Positions 5,688 through 7,039 of a stretch of 7,039 nucleotides of DNA are shown piece after piece. Source of the DNA: Bacillota bacterium (GTDB taxonomy: Bacteria; Bacillota; Bacilli; Bacillales_B; DSM-18226). Made by a program: the position numbers and the translations under genes. The notes beneath the pieces are model-generated. The model saw only the letters and a program-made list of their open reading frames with translations. It was not told the origin of the DNA and ran no database searches. Numbering within the stretch: position 1 is the stretch's first letter; each line of letters starts with the position of its first letter. The stretch lies in the NCBI GenBank assembly GCA_030705665.1, contig JAUZQA010000221.1:1-7039 (forward strand), read 5' to 3'.

Positions 5688-5705
5688 TATGGAAACGTTA
5701 CCACA
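5688..5705. promoter_or_regulatory. RbsR operator 3 upstream of rbsK
   Basis: TATGGAAACGTTACCACA shares GGAAACGTTACCACAA with operators 2 and 4. It ends 48 bp before the rbsK ATG. A weak promoter could overlap it: TTACCA (5698-5703), 17 bp, GATTAT (5721-5726), both only 4/6, so a repressor here would block it. A second possible -10 is too close to the ribosome site to judge. Confidence 0.8.
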
Positions 5706-5753
5706 ATGATTTAGGTAAATGATTATGACTGATAATAAAGGAGCATTTGAGAA

Positions 5754-6665
5754 ATGACAGATAAAATTCCTAATATTGCAGTGGTCGGGAGCTTAAATGC
5801 AGATTTAACAGCCTATGTGGAAACGTTACCACAACCTGGGCAAACGATTATGTCTCAAGATTTTGTTGTATATCCCGGAGGAAAAGGTGCAAATCAAGCA
5901 GTTGCTGCTGCGAAACTTGGTGCGAAGGTAACGATGTTTGGTTGTTTAGGTTCTGATTCTTATAGCGGCATGTTAAGAGAATCGTTAGAAAATGTCGGGG
6001 TATCCACCTCTGATCTTATTACCATAGAAGATTCACCCACAGGAGCTGCCATTATCCTGGTAGAGGATTCAAGTGAGAATGAAATTGTTGTCATTCCGGG
6101 TGCGAATGCAAGGTTCAGCCCGGATGTATTGGAGAAAGTTCACATTGAAAAAATTGAGCAGGCGGATGCATTGTTGCTTCAGCTTGAAATTCCGCTGGAG
6201 TCCGTCGCAAAGGCTGCTCAAATTGCTCATAACGCAGGTGTTCCAGTGATCTTAAATCCTGCCCCCGTTTGTGAATTACCAATTGAGTTCCTGCAGCATG
6301 TTGATATTTTAGTACCCAATCAAACTGAATTGGAGAAGTTACAGGGAAACGGATTACCACTGGAAAAACTGTTTAGCCTGGGGATAAAAATCATTTTAGA
6401 AACACGCGGTGCGAATGGTGTTTGGGTACATACACAGGATGCCTCCCGTCATGTGGAAGCTGTGAAAGTAAATGCAATTGATACTGTTGGTGCGGGAGAT
6501 ACATTTGTCGCTGCATTTGCAGTCGCCTTTAGCTCAGGCGCAGATCTTTTAGATGCTGTCCGCTTTGCTAATCAGGCAGCTGCTTTTACTACAACACGAA
6601 AAGGTGCTCAGTCTTCTTTTCCAAATAGTGAGGAACTGGCCGAAATCGGGGTGAATTTACCATGA
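5754..6665 (+). CDS. rbsK: Ribokinase
   Basis: 303 residues, standard for PfkB-family ribokinase, which phosphorylates D-ribose with ATP to ribose 5-phosphate in the cytoplasm. The N-terminal block VGSLNADL (11-18) holds the substrate aspartate; PfkB signature 1 PGGKGANQAVAAAKLGAKV is at 41-59; LNPAP at 167-171; VPNQTE at 187-192. Signature 2 DTVGAGDTFVAAF (243-255) contains the catalytic base D249 and the anion hole GAGD. The C-terminal TRKGAQSSFP (281-290) is the ribokinase form. ATG 5754 follows AAAGGAG (5737-5743) at 10 nt. Its stop overlaps the rbsD start by 4 bases (ATGA), indicating translational coupling. Codons 21-27 double as a perfect copy of the operator found upstream. Three operators within 260 bp suggest strong or looped repression. 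Confidence 0.95.
   Translation: MTDKIPNIAVVGSLNADLTAYVETLPQPGQTIMSQDFVVYPGGKGANQAVAAAKLGAKVTMFGCLGSDSYSGMLRESLENVGVSTSDLITIEDSPTGAAIILVEDSSENEIVVIPGANARFSPDVLEKVHIEKIEQADALLLQLEIPLESVAKAAQIAHNAGVPVILNPAPVCELPIEFLQHVDILVPNQTELEKLQGNGLPLEKLFSLGIKIILETRGANGVWVHTQDASRHVEAVKVNAIDTVGAGDTFVAAFAVAFSSGADLLDAVRFANQAAAFTTTRKGAQSSFPNSEELAEIGVNLP
5816..5833. promoter_or_regulatory. RbsR operator 4 inside the rbsK coding sequence
   Basis: The 18-bp sequence is identical to operator 2. It spans codons 21-27 of rbsK (YVETLPQ), 62 bp into the gene and 128 bp from the centre of operator 3. The encoded segment aligns with the normal ribokinase stretch before PGQT, so protein and operator share the same bases. 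Confidence 0.75.
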
Positions 6666-7039
6666 AAAAGACAGGTTTATTACACAGTGAATTGAACAAA
6701 GTGATTTCGGCAATGGGGCATGGTGACATGTTGGTCATTGCTGATAATGGATTGCCAATACCGCCAGGAGTTAATCTGATTGACCTCGCATTGAGGCCTG
6801 GAACTGTTTCATTTGAAGATACGCTTCAGACCATTGCAGAGGAACTTGTCATCGAATCATATGTTGTGGCAACAGAATTGAAGGAAACAAATTCAACATT
6901 GTTGAACCGTGTTCAGCAAATTGTTGACAAGCCTTATGAACTTGTTCTGCATACAGATTTTAAAAAAATGAGTGAACGGGCTGTCACGGTTATTCGAACA
7001 GGAGAATGGACACCTTACGCCAACGTTATCTTGGTTGCA
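6662..7039 (+). CDS. rbsD: D-ribose pyranase (C-terminus cut by window edge)
   Basis: 126 residues are present of an expected ~131; only about five C-terminal residues lie outside. The enzyme converts the pyranose form of ribose to the furanose form used by ribokinase. H20 in GHGD (19-22) is the catalytic histidine. D28, H97, Y119 and N121 match the ribose-contacting residues known for B. subtilis RbsD (H20, D28, H98, Y120, N122), with one residue deleted in between. The terminal block AVTVIRTGEWTPYANVIL is characteristic. The ATG overlaps the rbsK stop in ATGA; the ribosome site is GGGGTGA (6648-6654) inside rbsK. Transporter genes rbsA, rbsC and rbsB would be expected downstream by comparison with Bacillus operons, but are not seen here. 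Confidence 0.95.
   Translation, partial: MKKTGLLHSELNKVISAMGHGDMLVIADNGLPIPPGVNLIDLALRPGTVSFEDTLQTIAEELVIESYVVATELKETNSTLLNRVQQIVDKPYELVLHTDFKKMSERAVTVIRTGEWTPYANVILVA

Noticed and set aside
5634..5714. 26-codon frame in the rbsR-rbsK gap, reading through operator 3
   Set aside because: The AGGA before its ATG is directly adjacent, too close to work, and the peptide resembles nothing known.

Overview
The window looks like chromosome of a low-GC Gram-positive bacterium of the Bacillaceae. The base composition is AT-rich and every gene has a strong AGGAGG-like ribosome site. The ferrochelatase matches the Bacillus subtilis type at its catalytic positions, the thiol protein resembles B. subtilis YusI, and the ribose genes follow the Bacillus order regulator-kinase-pyranase. 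Species cannot be named from sequence alone.

Layout. (1) Positions 1-394, minus strand: the N-terminal half of a RIC/ScdA-type di-iron iron-sulfur-cluster repair protein, cut by the window edge. (2) Positions 395-728: a divergent regulatory region with several perfect dyads. (3) Positions 729-2453, plus strand: a probable three-gene transcription unit of coproporphyrin/protoporphyrin ferrochelatase, a small cupin read from a TTG start, and an ArsC/Spx-fold YusI-like protein. (4) Positions 2483-4470: an accessory island with a REP-associated tyrosine transposase (RAYT, HUH/Y1 family, minus strand), three copies of a ~38-nt REP-like palindromic element, and about 1 kb with no convincing gene except a possible 56-aa ORF or remnant. 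(5) Positions 4467-7039, plus strand: the start of a ribose utilisation operon, rbsR-rbsK-rbsD, with rbsD running off the end about five residues before its expected stop.

How parts work together. The left block combines iron and redox functions: cluster repair, iron insertion into porphyrin, and a thioredoxin-fold protein. This suggests an iron, heme or nitrosative-stress theme, but that is inference from neighbourhood. The ribose block is coherent. RbsD interconverts ribose ring forms, RbsK phosphorylates ribose to ribose 5-phosphate, and RbsR (LacI family) should repress through four near-identical operators (core GGAAACGTTACCACA). One lies at the rbsR start, two in the rbsR-rbsK gap and one inside the rbsK coding sequence.

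The most notable observations are the operator written into codons 21-27 of rbsK, the RAYT whose stop codon lies inside a REP unit, and a third REP unit whose end overlaps the -35 box of rbsR. None of these is a wholly new system on present evidence, but each is specific and testable.
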